Of a DNA stretch of 64,000 nt, positions 27,253 to 34,915 are shown piece by piece (the stretch's first letter is position 1; every line of letters begins with the position of its first letter). The translations under genes and the position numbers were made by a program. Below the pieces are notes generated by a model, which was given only the letters and a program-made list of their open reading frames with translations, had not been told where the DNA came from and did not search any database. Origin of the DNA: Thermosporothrix hazakensis (GTDB lineage Bacteria; Chloroflexota; Ktedonobacteria; Ktedonobacterales; Ktedonobacteraceae); the NCBI RefSeq assembly GCF_003253565.1, contig NZ_QKUF01000001.1:701867-765866 (forward strand), given 5' to 3'.

Positions 27253-27891
27253 ATGCAGAATATGTATAACCAACCGAGCAAAGGTCGAAAGAAAGCCATT
27301 ATCACAGCTCTCTTTCTCTTTTCCCTTGCAGGCTTACTCGCAGGTTTTACATTTGGTGCTGCCGGAAAAGCGCTCTTTCCTGCCGCAAAACCGCAAGCAT
27401 CACAACCTGTAGCTCAAACAACCGCCACCACGACACCGGTTTCTGGCCCGAAGGTGCCGCTCAACTGCCCCGTTGTTGACGAAACGGCTTACAGCGGTAT
27501 CGCGAACGGGGCCATCCAATATACCTTCAAGGCCCATGCGGTCGATAAATCGGGAGAATGCGCCAAATCGGGAAACCCCATCGAGTCCGGAGGGATCACC
27601 TGTAAGCTCTGGCTTTCCGAGCATAAAAATGGGCGCATCCAGATTCCCAGTAACCTCTGGCCTCCCGACAAGGTCAAGGAGCCACTCCCCGGTGAAATCT
27701 CTGGAGCTCTGGTCTTTGATCCCGGCACACCACAAACCCAGATGTGCAACGAAAAGGGGCAAGGTCATTGGAAGTTTGGCGTTTCCGCCAGCACCAAACC
27801 GGGCAAATACTTCCTTGTGATTATCACCGACTGGGACGGCACCTATGCAAACTGGAGCTGGGTTGAGTTTACCGTGACCAAAGAGAAGTAG
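27253..27891 (+). CDS. exported/membrane-anchored protein of unknown function, tandem paralogue 1
   Basis: 212 aa, not recognised. One transmembrane segment at about 14-38 (AIITALFLFSLAGLLAGFTF), then a Thr/Pro-rich linker (PVAQTTATTTPVSGP) and an extracellular domain of about 140 residues with four cysteines. Near the C-terminus ALVFDPGTPQTQ and WSWVEFTV align with the next gene. The protein is probably exported and anchored by its N-terminus. Function unknown. Confidence 0.7.
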   Translation: MQNMYNQPSKGRKKAIITALFLFSLAGLLAGFTFGAAGKALFPAAKPQASQPVAQTTATTTPVSGPKVPLNCPVVDETAYSGIANGAIQYTFKAHAVDKSGECAKSGNPIESGGITCKLWLSEHKNGRIQIPSNLWPPDKVKEPLPGEISGALVFDPGTPQTQMCNEKGQGHWKFGVSASTKPGKYFLVIITDWDGTYANWSWVEFTVTKEK

Positions 27892-28044
27892 CGCTCAAGC
27901 ATGCTCTCTTTCCGATTCCCTACCTATTTTGGCTAATGCAAATAGATAAAACTCTTACCTTCCGGCCCACTCATGATATGATGGTAAAAGGTAAGTGGAA
28001 AGTTTATTTTGTGCAGGGAATTTCAAGAAGAAAGCGCGTAGAGC

Positions 28045-28806
28045 ATGCAACCAATAGTACCATCACAACCTGGCCCGCATACGCCACCACCTCACGGCTA
28101 TTCAGGGCAAGCACAACAGAACGGCAAGAGGCCGAATAAACCACAAAGCGCTGTACTCATCGCCCTTATTTTATTTGCGGTTGCTGGCTTACTCAGTGGC
28201 TTCACTATTGGTGCGATCAATCGCCCACAGTCAGCAAATCAGGCAAACACAAAATTGACACCGACGCCATCAACCACAACAGTGCCAACGGCAACCGAAA
28301 CGAAAACAGCGCCAACCCCAACCCCTACTATCGACATTCTGACGACAGGTTTCGGCTGTCCAGCAGGCAAACTTTCATCCTATGGCCTTATGGAAGGCGA
28401 TCAAACCCAACTGACTGCCGATATGCAAGCACAGAAGAAACCGGTCACAGGGAGCGGCACCTGTAATAGTCCTGAAGAGCTACACACGGCAGGTATCGCC
28501 ACCCGTCTCTGGCTCACTAAAAAGGACAGCGACTTCAATAAGAAGCTGGTTGAGCTGACAAACGCACCCTGGGCCTCAAATGACCGCATAGGTCAGGCCT
28601 TCCCCGAGGAGATAGAGAACGCCCTTGTTTTCGATCCCTCGACCCCACAGGTGCAAAAGACCGACGATCAAGGACATATTCAATGGAAGTACACAGTAGC
28701 ACCTACGCTGCCCCCGGGCAACTACTATGCCGTTTTCTTTATGAGTTGGGAAGGGAAACGCTTTAACTGGACATATCTTGAATTAATTGTGGCTCCCAAG
28801 AAATAA
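28045..28806 (+). CDS. exported/membrane-anchored protein of unknown function, tandem paralogue 2
   Basis: 253 aa. Proline/glutamine-rich start (QPIVPSQPGPHTPPP), one transmembrane segment at about 33-55, a Thr/Pro linker at about 78-99, then an extracellular domain. ALVFDPSTPQVQ, GHIQWKYTV, PPGNYYAVFFMSWEG and FNWTYLELIV match the same positions of the gene 150 bp upstream (ALVFDPGTPQTQ, GHWKFGV, KPGKYFLVIITDWDG, ANWSWVEFTV), so it is a tandem duplicate. Start ATG 28045; the ribosome site is weak. Function unknown. Confidence 0.7.
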   Translation: MQPIVPSQPGPHTPPPHGYSGQAQQNGKRPNKPQSAVLIALILFAVAGLLSGFTIGAINRPQSANQANTKLTPTPSTTTVPTATETKTAPTPTPTIDILTTGFGCPAGKLSSYGLMEGDQTQLTADMQAQKKPVTGSGTCNSPEELHTAGIATRLWLTKKDSDFNKKLVELTNAPWASNDRIGQAFPEEIENALVFDPSTPQVQKTDDQGHIQWKYTVAPTLPPGNYYAVFFMSWEGKRFNWTYLELIVAPKK

Positions 28807-28813
28807 GCAGCAA

Positions 28814-28850
28814 GCGTGCATCTCTCAGTAAGATGCACGCCTTTTCTTTT
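28814..28850 (+). terminator. intrinsic terminator after the paralogue pair
   Basis: GCGTGCATCT (28814-28823) with AGATGCACGC (28831-28840), loop CTCAGTA, followed by CTTTTCTTTT. Confidence 0.92.
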
Positions 28851-29173
28851 CTCACTACTGAAGTCAATCACCTCCCGCCAGGAGGCTTGTGTCTGAACTC
28901 CACCGCACCTCAGCCTTTTCACAGGGGCTGCTTTGTCCTCTTTGTCCGACACATCAGGGACAAGTGACACGTGCCCCATTCTCGCCCGGTCCTGTCGGAC
29001 GGGAAGCGTTCTCCGTTCGATGCGTGTGGCAATTCGATGTGCGACCCGCTCTTGCTACATGCTCTTGATGGCTCCCTCCGAAGAAGAGCGGGTCAATCAT
29101 TCCGAAGAGATTGTCATATTTGAGAGGAAGACGCTGCTATTCTCGCTTTGGCGCGCTTGAACATTATGAGCCG
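28851..29173. other. intergenic region before the PNP gene
   Basis: About 320 bp. It is C-rich and contains a small hairpin GTCC-TGTC-GGAC around 28990. I see no gene; the short frame at 28933-29160 has no ribosome site and no recognisable motif. Confidence 0.5.
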
Positions 29174-30007
29174 CTACTGAAGTGAACGGATAATCCCCCG
29201 AACCAGCGCGGTAAACTTCGGACGTGCCGCGTTTGCCGCTTCAAGCACCTCCTCGTGGTTGACCTCGGCCTCTTCATCACCCGTGGCCTCATTCGAGATC
29301 AGGCTTAACCCGAGCACTCGCATGCGCATATGCCGCGCTACCACCACCTCAGGCACCGTCGACATACCGACAGCATCGGTTCCGATGGTGCGCAAAAAGC
29401 GAAGCTCGGCTGAGGTCTCATAGTTCGGGCCCGTCACCATTGTATAGATACCCTCCTGCAAGGTCAGATCGGGCCAGGATTGTGCGACCGTGCGAGCCAC
29501 CTCACGCAATTCCACATCATAGGCATGGGCCAGCGGCGGGAAGCGTTCACCAAAGCGCTCATCATTGGGACCAATGAGCGGGTTTAATCCGGCCATGCCA
29601 GGGAGGAAGATATGATCTTTCAACAGCATAATATCTCCTGTGGCATATGCGGGATTAACCCCGCCTGCGGCATTCGTCACAATCAGGATTTCGGCGCCAA
29701 GCAGACGCATCACCCGAATCGGGAATGTAATTACCTCGGGAGAGTAGCCCTCATAGAGATGAAAGCGCCCCTGCATGACAACCACAGGCACGCCTTCCAG
29801 CGTCCCAAGTAACAGACGCCCCGCATGTCCAATCACGGTTGAACGGGCAAAATGCGGAATCTCCGCGTATGGAATAGCGGTCGCGTCGACCAGTTCCGCC
29901 GCCAGATCACCCAGACCGGAGCCCAGAATCAGAGCCACACGGGGCTTCAAGGTTGTTCGTGCCTGAATAGCACGCACCGCCTCGGCAACATTCTCGTACT
30001 GCATCAT
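29174..30007 (-). CDS. purine nucleoside phosphorylase (trimeric type)
   Basis: 277-aa class I purine nucleoside phosphorylase for purine salvage: nucleoside plus phosphate gives base plus ribose 1-phosphate. Seen: ILGSGLGDLA near residue 30, a phosphate-binding GRFHLYEGYSP, TNAAGGVNP, TGPNYETSAELRFLRTIG and GMSTVPEVVVARH, and ISNEATG near the C-terminus. The Glu of YETSAE and the Asn of ISN are the family's active-site residues. Start ATG 30007, 9 nt after AAAGG; a GTG at 30016 adds three residues. No purine operon is adjacent. Confidence 0.93.
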   Translation of the reverse strand: MMQYENVAEAVRAIQARTTLKPRVALILGSGLGDLAAELVDATAIPYAEIPHFARSTVIGHAGRLLLGTLEGVPVVVMQGRFHLYEGYSPEVITFPIRVMRLLGAEILIVTNAAGGVNPAYATGDIMLLKDHIFLPGMAGLNPLIGPNDERFGERFPPLAHAYDVELREVARTVAQSWPDLTLQEGIYTMVTGPNYETSAELRFLRTIGTDAVGMSTVPEVVVARHMRMRVLGLSLISNEATGDEEAEVNHEEVLEAANAARPKFTALVRGIIRSLQ

Positions 30008-30154
30008 TGACAACACCTTTCACTACCGAAATACGCGGGAAAGCGAGCCTTCCCATCCAGCCATCATTGTAGCAGGTCTGCCGTTATGGGGACACGCATC
30101 AGAAAAGGAGTGCGGCGTCTGAAGCACGCAGGCATATGTCAATCACAGGGAAAG

Positions 30155-30164
30155 ATGCTATAAT
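30155..30164 (+). promoter_or_regulatory. extended -10 promoter TGCTATAAT
   Basis: Perfect TATAAT at 30159-30164 preceded by TG-C, an extended -10; a weak -35 TGTCAA lies at 30137-30142. RNA start would be near 30171, about 86 nt before the next gene. Confidence 0.55.
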
Positions 30165-30256
30165 GAACTTGCTTCTTGATGTTTCAAGTACAAAGGTAGA
30201 ATGCAGCACACGGATGAGAAGAAACCGTGTCCATGATAAGGAGATTTTGTTAAAAT

Positions 30257-31042
30257 ATGGCAAAACTGCACGACATGTTTACACAGGCACGCCGGGCGCA
30301 AAGTGGTGCAGGGATGGGCTTTCTGGGCAAGAACAAGCCCGATTCAAAAGCTCATGCCGCAGCGCTTGTGATTGAGTTTCCGCAGATCGTCGCAGGAAAC
30401 GCCGAGGCAGCCTTAAAAGCCGGAGCTGATGGCCTGCTTTTTACCTGGAACGGTAAAGAGAATGGTACTCTGGAAACAGTAAAGCAAGAGATCGAAGCCG
30501 CAAAGTCTTACAATGATGATGTGGTCAGCGGCCTGCGCATCACAGGCGGGTGGGAGCACCTGAACCGTGAAAGCTTTGCCCACATCAAGGAGCAAGGGGT
30601 GCAATACGTCGTGCTGCCACTCACGGCCCCTGCCCACCTCCTGACCCTGGAACCGAAAGACATCGAAAAGGTCGTTACAGTTCCGATGCGCTCAGAAGAA
30701 CTATTCCCGCTCTTCATCAGAACCTTGAGTTCACTCTTTGGCATCACTGCTGTTGACCTGGACTTTAACACAAATGGCACGCTCAGCATTGAAGAGACGC
30801 TACGCTATCAGGCTGTCCGTGAGGCAGTTCGTTATCCCTCGTTCCTTCGTGTCTCGGGCGAGCTGGACCGCGAACGCGCATCACTGCTCAAGCTACTCGG
30901 CATTCAGGGCGTCATACTGCAAGCTCAGGCCGACGAAGCGGCAACCCGGAAAGAGCTCCAGGCTGTCCGAACGCTGCTTGAACAGCTCTTTGAAGAAGAT
31001 AAAGACACAGGGACACAGCCTTTTGGTCGCAACACGAAATAA
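30257..31042 (+). CDS. conserved-looking TIM-barrel-like protein of unknown function
   Basis: 261 aa, not recognised. The strand-helix rhythm (HAAALVIEFPQIVAG, AALKAGADGLLFTW, GVQYVVLPL, AVDLDFNTNG, PSFLRVSGEL, GIQGVILQAQ) suggests a TIM barrel with a glycine-rich first half, but no catalytic signature is clear. AAGGAG precedes the ATG (MAKLHDMF). It is cytosolic, with no membrane segment. It ends at a terminator shared with the convergent gene. Confidence 0.6.
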   Translation: MAKLHDMFTQARRAQSGAGMGFLGKNKPDSKAHAAALVIEFPQIVAGNAEAALKAGADGLLFTWNGKENGTLETVKQEIEAAKSYNDDVVSGLRITGGWEHLNRESFAHIKEQGVQYVVLPLTAPAHLLTLEPKDIEKVVTVPMRSEELFPLFIRTLSSLFGITAVDLDFNTNGTLSIEETLRYQAVREAVRYPSFLRVSGELDRERASLLKLLGIQGVILQAQADEAATRKELQAVRTLLEQLFEEDKDTGTQPFGRNTK

Positions 31043-31049
31043 GCGATGA

Positions 31050-31078
31050 GGGCGGTCGAATGATCGCCCTTTCTTCTC
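31050..31078. terminator. bidirectional terminator between convergent genes
   Basis: GGGCGGTC (31050 region) with GATCGCCC, a short loop and TTTCTTCTC: seven to eight base pairs with one G-U. It ends just before the - strand gene at 31080. Confidence 0.6.
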
Positions 31079-31079
31079 T

Positions 31080-32090
31080 CTACGAGAGAAATGACTTCCA
31101 GTGCTGTTGCTTCTCTTTACTTGGTGATGCCGAGATCGCCGGAAGTCGTGACAGAGTGGGGTGCTTGAAGAAGTGCGGGCGCGGAACACGACGCAAGAGG
31201 TCAAGGGTCAACTCCCAAACCCGCTCGGGATTCTCATTGTTGCGCCAGTAGTAATAGCAGGCGACCTCGTCAGGATCTGCACCGAGTAACATCTTAAAAG
31301 AGGACTCTAGCTGCTCTTCATCGCCAGCACTGAGATTATAGTTCTGTAACCAGAGCTGGCTCTGCTTCTCATACTGATGCGCGATTGAGACCAGCGTCTG
31401 CCCCCACTCGGCCACCTTTGTCACATCCTCATTCAAGAGCTGCCAGAACAAGTGACACCCGATAATATCCAGTTGGGGGATAGCTGAGGCCAGCTCTTCG
31501 GCCAGGTCCAGATCTTCGGGAAGCAACACGACAGCCGTCTTTGCCCCGGGCTTTGCCTGCTTGACGGTCGCGAACATTTCTCCAAAGAACTCAATCATCG
31601 AGCGACGCCGAAAATGAGGAAGGTCTGCGATATCAGGACAGAGTGCCCGACAGACAGAGCAAAAACAGGTGATATCAGGGCCACGCGGCTCATCAATCAG
31701 GATGCCATCAATGGGGTAGTTCTTGAGAAAGTATTCGATCTCTTTGAAGATGAACGAGCGAAATGGCTCATGGTTATAGCAGGTCTCGCCATGATAGCGC
31801 CCATGCCGATCTTTGACCCGGGACTCCATATTCCGAAACGTAAACCAGCTTGGAGTATGTGCAGGACCGGCAAACAGATTTCCATAACGCCCGAGGCTCA
31901 GGAACACTCGCAACCCAAGATCCCGTGCTATCTGTAACCCGCGCTCCAAATCTCGCGCCCAGCGTTGCTCTTCCTGTTCATGAATAGCATACACAATGTT
32001 TGTTGCGCCCGTTGCTCGTATGCGCTCAAAATCGCGCTTCACCGTTTCCGGGTGAAAGAACGGGTGGAAGTATGCAACAGTTATATCCAT
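31080..32090 (-). CDS. glycoside-hydrolase-like TIM-barrel protein with a cysteine cluster
   Basis: 336 aa. The N-terminal DITVAYFHPFFHP and repeated beta/alpha pattern resemble GH-like TIM-barrel proteins (hypothetical glycosyl hydrolase groups). Seen: GILIDEPRGPDITCFCSVC, in which the acidic DEP is followed by a C-X-C-X2-C cluster and an extra Cys, a feature of some barrel hydrolases with a structural metal. No signal peptide. Start ATG 32090, after GGTGGGAC. Substrate unknown; assignment by fold-level resemblance only. Confidence 0.55.
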   Translation of the reverse strand: MDITVAYFHPFFHPETVKRDFERIRATGATNIVYAIHEQEEQRWARDLERGLQIARDLGLRVFLSLGRYGNLFAGPAHTPSWFTFRNMESRVKDRHGRYHGETCYNHEPFRSFIFKEIEYFLKNYPIDGILIDEPRGPDITCFCSVCRALCPDIADLPHFRRRSMIEFFGEMFATVKQAKPGAKTAVVLLPEDLDLAEELASAIPQLDIIGCHLFWQLLNEDVTKVAEWGQTLVSIAHQYEKQSQLWLQNYNLSAGDEEQLESSFKMLLGADPDEVACYYYWRNNENPERVWELTLDLLRRVPRPHFFKHPTLSRLPAISASPSKEKQQHWKSFLS

Positions 32091-32490
32091 AAGTCCCACC
32101 AACACTCCAGGTATGATTTATACTCTAAAATTCCTACGACGATTGAGGCATCATTTATACATGCATACGTGACAGTATAACACAGGCCAACTACAATCAC
32201 TGGAGCAGGGGTAAATTCAGGCTATCGAAGCGGCCATTCTTCCCGCAAGAATAGGCAAAATGGGCGATAAAGAAATGAGATCAGTCACCAGGATGGACAG
32301 CGTGCTTGACAATTTTTGCATTTCTAATGTATTCTCTCCACACCTTTTCCAAACAGATCAGGATTGCTGCGTGCAATGTTGATCGTCTTCTGGTTGCGCC
32401 TCATCAACATCTATGCTGTAATCAGCAATGAGCGCGTATCAGAATAACCCTCACTATAATAAAAAATTATAGCGTAGACATTCAGGTATC
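32091..32490. other. intergenic region before ispE
   Basis: 400 bp, AT-rich, no gene found. TTGACA at 32306-32311 is followed after 18 bp by TATTCT (32330-32335), a candidate promoter. A TATAAT at 32455-32460 lies just before ispE without a good -35. Both are only candidates. Confidence 0.5.
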
Positions 32491-33417
32491 ATGACGAACA
32501 CACACCTTTCTGAACAGCGAGCAGGTCAGACCTGTTTTGCCCGGTCGTACGCCAAGATCAATCTGACCCTGGACGTTCTGAGGCGTCGGAGCGATGGTTT
32601 CCATGAGCTGCTGACGATTATGCAGACCATTGATCTCTACGATACCATCTGTGTGACCGCCATCGCTGAGGATGCGGTGCGGCTCACCTGCTCACGCCCG
32701 GAACTTAACGGCGATGATAATCTTGTGGTGCGAGCGATCCAGGCACTCCGCCAACGGCTGGCACTGCCTTACGGCTTTGAAGTGGAACTCTATAAGCAGA
32801 TCCCGGTCGCTGCTGGCCTGGGAGGCGGAAGCAGCAATGCAGCAACTGTACTCACCCTGCTGCAACGGGCATGGCAGTTGCCCATCTCAGCAGAAGAACT
32901 GCATGAGATCGCGGCCGCTCTGGGCTCCGATGTACCGTTCTTCCTGGAAGGCGGGCTTGCCTATTGTGAAGGTCGCGGAGAAGTGATTACACCTCTGACA
33001 CCACACTGGCCCGCTTCCATGCGCTGGCTGCTCCTGCTCAAACCAGCTATCAGTGTCTCGACGGCCTCCGTCTTCCGAAACCTGACGCCTGATGACTACT
33101 GTGATGGCTCATGGAGCCGGAAACTGCGCACTGCACTGGAACAGCAAACTCCCGTACGACCTGAAGACCTGCATAACAGCCTGCAACGAGGTGTGCTGGA
33201 ACAGTATCCGGAGGTTGCCCGAGCCAGAGAAGAGATGCTTCGCGCAGGAGCGCCTCACGTCTATTTATCTGGCAGCGGACCAACCCTCTTCACTGCATTT
33301 ACCACCCTTGATCCCGCTGTACGTGTACAGCATCAGTTGCGCGAAGCAGGATATGAAGTATACCTGACCCGCGCAATTCATCCTCAGCACGAGGATATCA
33401 GCTTTTTCAGCTCTTAA
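32491..33417 (+). CDS. ispE: 4-diphosphocytidyl-2-C-methyl-D-erythritol kinase
   Basis: GHMP-family kinase that phosphorylates CDP-ME in the MEP pathway. Seen: AKINLTLDVLRRRSDGFHEL at the N-terminus (after a 21-residue leader), the ATP-binding GLGGGSSNAA near residues 110-119, and SGSGPTLF near the C-terminus. Length 308 aa. Together with ispD and ispF, most of the middle MEP pathway is in the window. The 51-aa zinc protein follows 24 bp downstream. Confidence 0.95.
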   Translation: MTNTHLSEQRAGQTCFARSYAKINLTLDVLRRRSDGFHELLTIMQTIDLYDTICVTAIAEDAVRLTCSRPELNGDDNLVVRAIQALRQRLALPYGFEVELYKQIPVAAGLGGGSSNAATVLTLLQRAWQLPISAEELHEIAAALGSDVPFFLEGGLAYCEGRGEVITPLTPHWPASMRWLLLLKPAISVSTASVFRNLTPDDYCDGSWSRKLRTALEQQTPVRPEDLHNSLQRGVLEQYPEVARAREEMLRAGAPHVYLSGSGPTLFTAFTTLDPAVRVQHQLREAGYEVYLTRAIHPQHEDISFFSS

Positions 33418-33441
33418 CGGATAGAAGGAGGTAATAACACT

Positions 33442-33597
33442 TTGGCAGACCTGTATTATTGCGTGAAATGCAAGAAAAAGACCGAGATTAAAGACGCACA
33501 GCGCGTCACGATGAAGAACGGGAAACCCGCGTTGAAAGGTCTCTGTGTCGAGTGCGGCACAAAAGTGAATGCCATTCTTGGCGCGAGCAAGCAATAG
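33442..33597 (+). CDS. 51-aa DUF5679-type zinc-ribbon protein (TTG start)
   Basis: Tiny protein MADLYYCVKCKK... to GASKQ. Two CxxC pairs (YCVKC near 7-10, CVECG near 35-39) form a zinc ribbon, and the conserved RVTMKNGKPALKG segment lies between them. This matches DUF5679, common in Chloroflexota. The start is a TTG at 33442, 10 nt after an ideal AAGGAGG; no ATG start of similar quality exists. Stop TAG at 33595. Role unknown. It is followed by a strong terminator, so it closes the ispE unit. Confidence 0.85.
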   Translation: MADLYYCVKCKKKTEIKDAQRVTMKNGKPALKGLCVECGTKVNAILGASKQ

Positions 33598-33631
33598 GTT
33601 TATACCTTCTATACCAGGGCAAAACAGGTCC

Positions 33632-33665
33632 GAGGACGTCGTCCAGACGACGTCCTCTCTCTTTT
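33632..33665 (+). terminator. intrinsic terminator after the zinc-ribbon gene
   Basis: GAGGACGTCGT (33632-33642), loop CCAG, ACGACGTCCTC (33647-33657), then TCTCTTTT: an 11-bp perfect stem. Confidence 0.93.
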
Positions 33666-33687
33666 GTACTCTCTGGTACTCCTTTCA

Positions 33688-33717
33688 TCGACTTTTCTCG
33701 CTCTTCTCGGTTATAAT
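33688..33717 (+). promoter_or_regulatory. promoter TCGACT-18-TATAAT for the GT9 cluster
   Basis: A perfect -10 TATAAT at 33712-33717 with TCGACT (33688-33693) 18 bp upstream. RNA start near 33724, ten bases before GAGGGAGGG and 28 before the proposed CTG start. This supports initiation upstream of the GTG at 33857. Confidence 0.65.
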
Positions 33718-33751
33718 AAAGCCGACTTGATCGAGAGGGAGGGCTTTTACT

Positions 33752-34915
33752 CTGCGTCAACAGGTTATCAGTGCGGTCTGCAAGGCACTCCGCATCCCAT
33801 TTACACTGCTGGATACACTGCGCATCGGAAGCGCCAGCAGACAGCCACGCTCTATTGTGGTGATAAAGCCTTGCTGTCTGGGCGACCTGATTATGACAAC
33901 GCCACTGCTGGAAACGCTTCGTGCCAGCTATCCCAATGCCACCATCACCTATGTCACGGGTTCCTGGTCAAAGGTCATACCAGAGCATCACCCCGCCGTC
34001 GATCGTGTGATTGATTGTGGCTCAGTCGGTATTTTTGGCCGGTATAGCCTTAAAGAATATCTGCAACTGGCTCGCAAACTACGAACCTATCGCTTTGACC
34101 TTGCCTTTGTGCTGGATCGCTCGCCACTTCTGACGCTGCTTCCCTGGCTGGCTGGCATCCCTCGTCGCGTGGGACCGGATAGTCTGGGACGTGGCTTCTC
34201 ACTCACTGATCGTGTGCCGGTATCCGGCTCATCCGAACACCTTCAACATGAGGCAGATATCTATCTTGATCTGGCACGTGCCCTGAAACTTCCTATCAGA
34301 CAACCACGCATGCGCTTTGTCCCGACCGAGGAAGAACGGCGCAGCGCTCGGCATCTGGGTCAACCCCAGATCGCTGTGTTTGTGGGTGGTGGTAGTAATC
34401 CCGGCATGGAGTTGACCGCGAAGCGCTGGCCGCTGGAACGCTATCGTGCCCTTGTCGCGAAGCTGGTTCATGAATTGCAGGCCCATGTGCTGCTTATCGG
34501 TGGTCAAAGCGATACCGAGCTGACCCGTAGCCTGCTTGATGGACTGGATGTTCCTGAGGGAAGCGTTGTCAATCTCGCCGGCAAAACCAGTATCGGCGAA
34601 CTGGCGGCGCAGCTTGAGGCCTGTGCTCTCTACATTGGCAATGATAGTAGCCCGATGCATCTTGCCGCCGCTGTTGGTATCCCGGTGATCGGCATTTTCG
34701 GTCCCACCAGCCCACAGGAGTACGGCCCCTATCCAACCGATGACCCGAAGCATATCGCCCTCTGGAAACATCCGACCGGTCAGCCCTGCTTCTTCCTGGG
34801 GAAAATGAACGCCTGCCAGAACTGCACCTGTATGCAGGCTATCACCGTAGATGATGTGTGGCAGGCAGTCCTGCGCCTGCTTCCGACACAGCAGAATAGC
34901 GAGGTCGTCTCATGA
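33752..34915 (+). CDS. glycosyltransferase family 9 (ADP-heptose:LPS heptosyltransferase-like), GT9-1
   Basis: GT-B-fold glycosyltransferase of the WaaC/WaaF/WaaQ family. Seen: IVVIKPCCLGDLIMTTPLLETLR (first Rossmann strand, with the family's GD motif), NDSSPMHLAAAVGIP near the donor site, GIFGPTSPQEYGP, and a C-terminal cysteine group (CFFLGKMNACQNCTC). I start at CTG 33752, 8 nt after GAGGGAGGG: the frame is open back to there, and the first strand needs the extra residues that GT9-2 and GT9-3 also have. A GTG start at 33857 would leave a 352-aa protein without the usual N-terminal helix. Stop overlaps the next start (ATGA). Confidence 0.8.
   Translation: MRQQVISAVCKALRIPFTLLDTLRIGSASRQPRSIVVIKPCCLGDLIMTTPLLETLRASYPNATITYVTGSWSKVIPEHHPAVDRVIDCGSVGIFGRYSLKEYLQLARKLRTYRFDLAFVLDRSPLLTLLPWLAGIPRRVGPDSLGRGFSLTDRVPVSGSSEHLQHEADIYLDLARALKLPIRQPRMRFVPTEEERRSARHLGQPQIAVFVGGGSNPGMELTAKRWPLERYRALVAKLVHELQAHVLLIGGQSDTELTRSLLDGLDVPEGSVVNLAGKTSIGELAAQLEACALYIGNDSSPMHLAAAVGIPVIGIFGPTSPQEYGPYPTDDPKHIALWKHPTGQPCFFLGKMNACQNCTCMQAITVDDVWQAVLRLLPTQQNSEVVS

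Noticed and set aside
28933..29160. 75-aa open frame
   Set aside because: No ribosome site, no motif, and sequence composition like non-coding DNA.
33664..34014. 116-aa open frame at the start of the GT9-1 gene
   Set aside because: Wrong frame; the real GT9 frame contains the conserved motifs.
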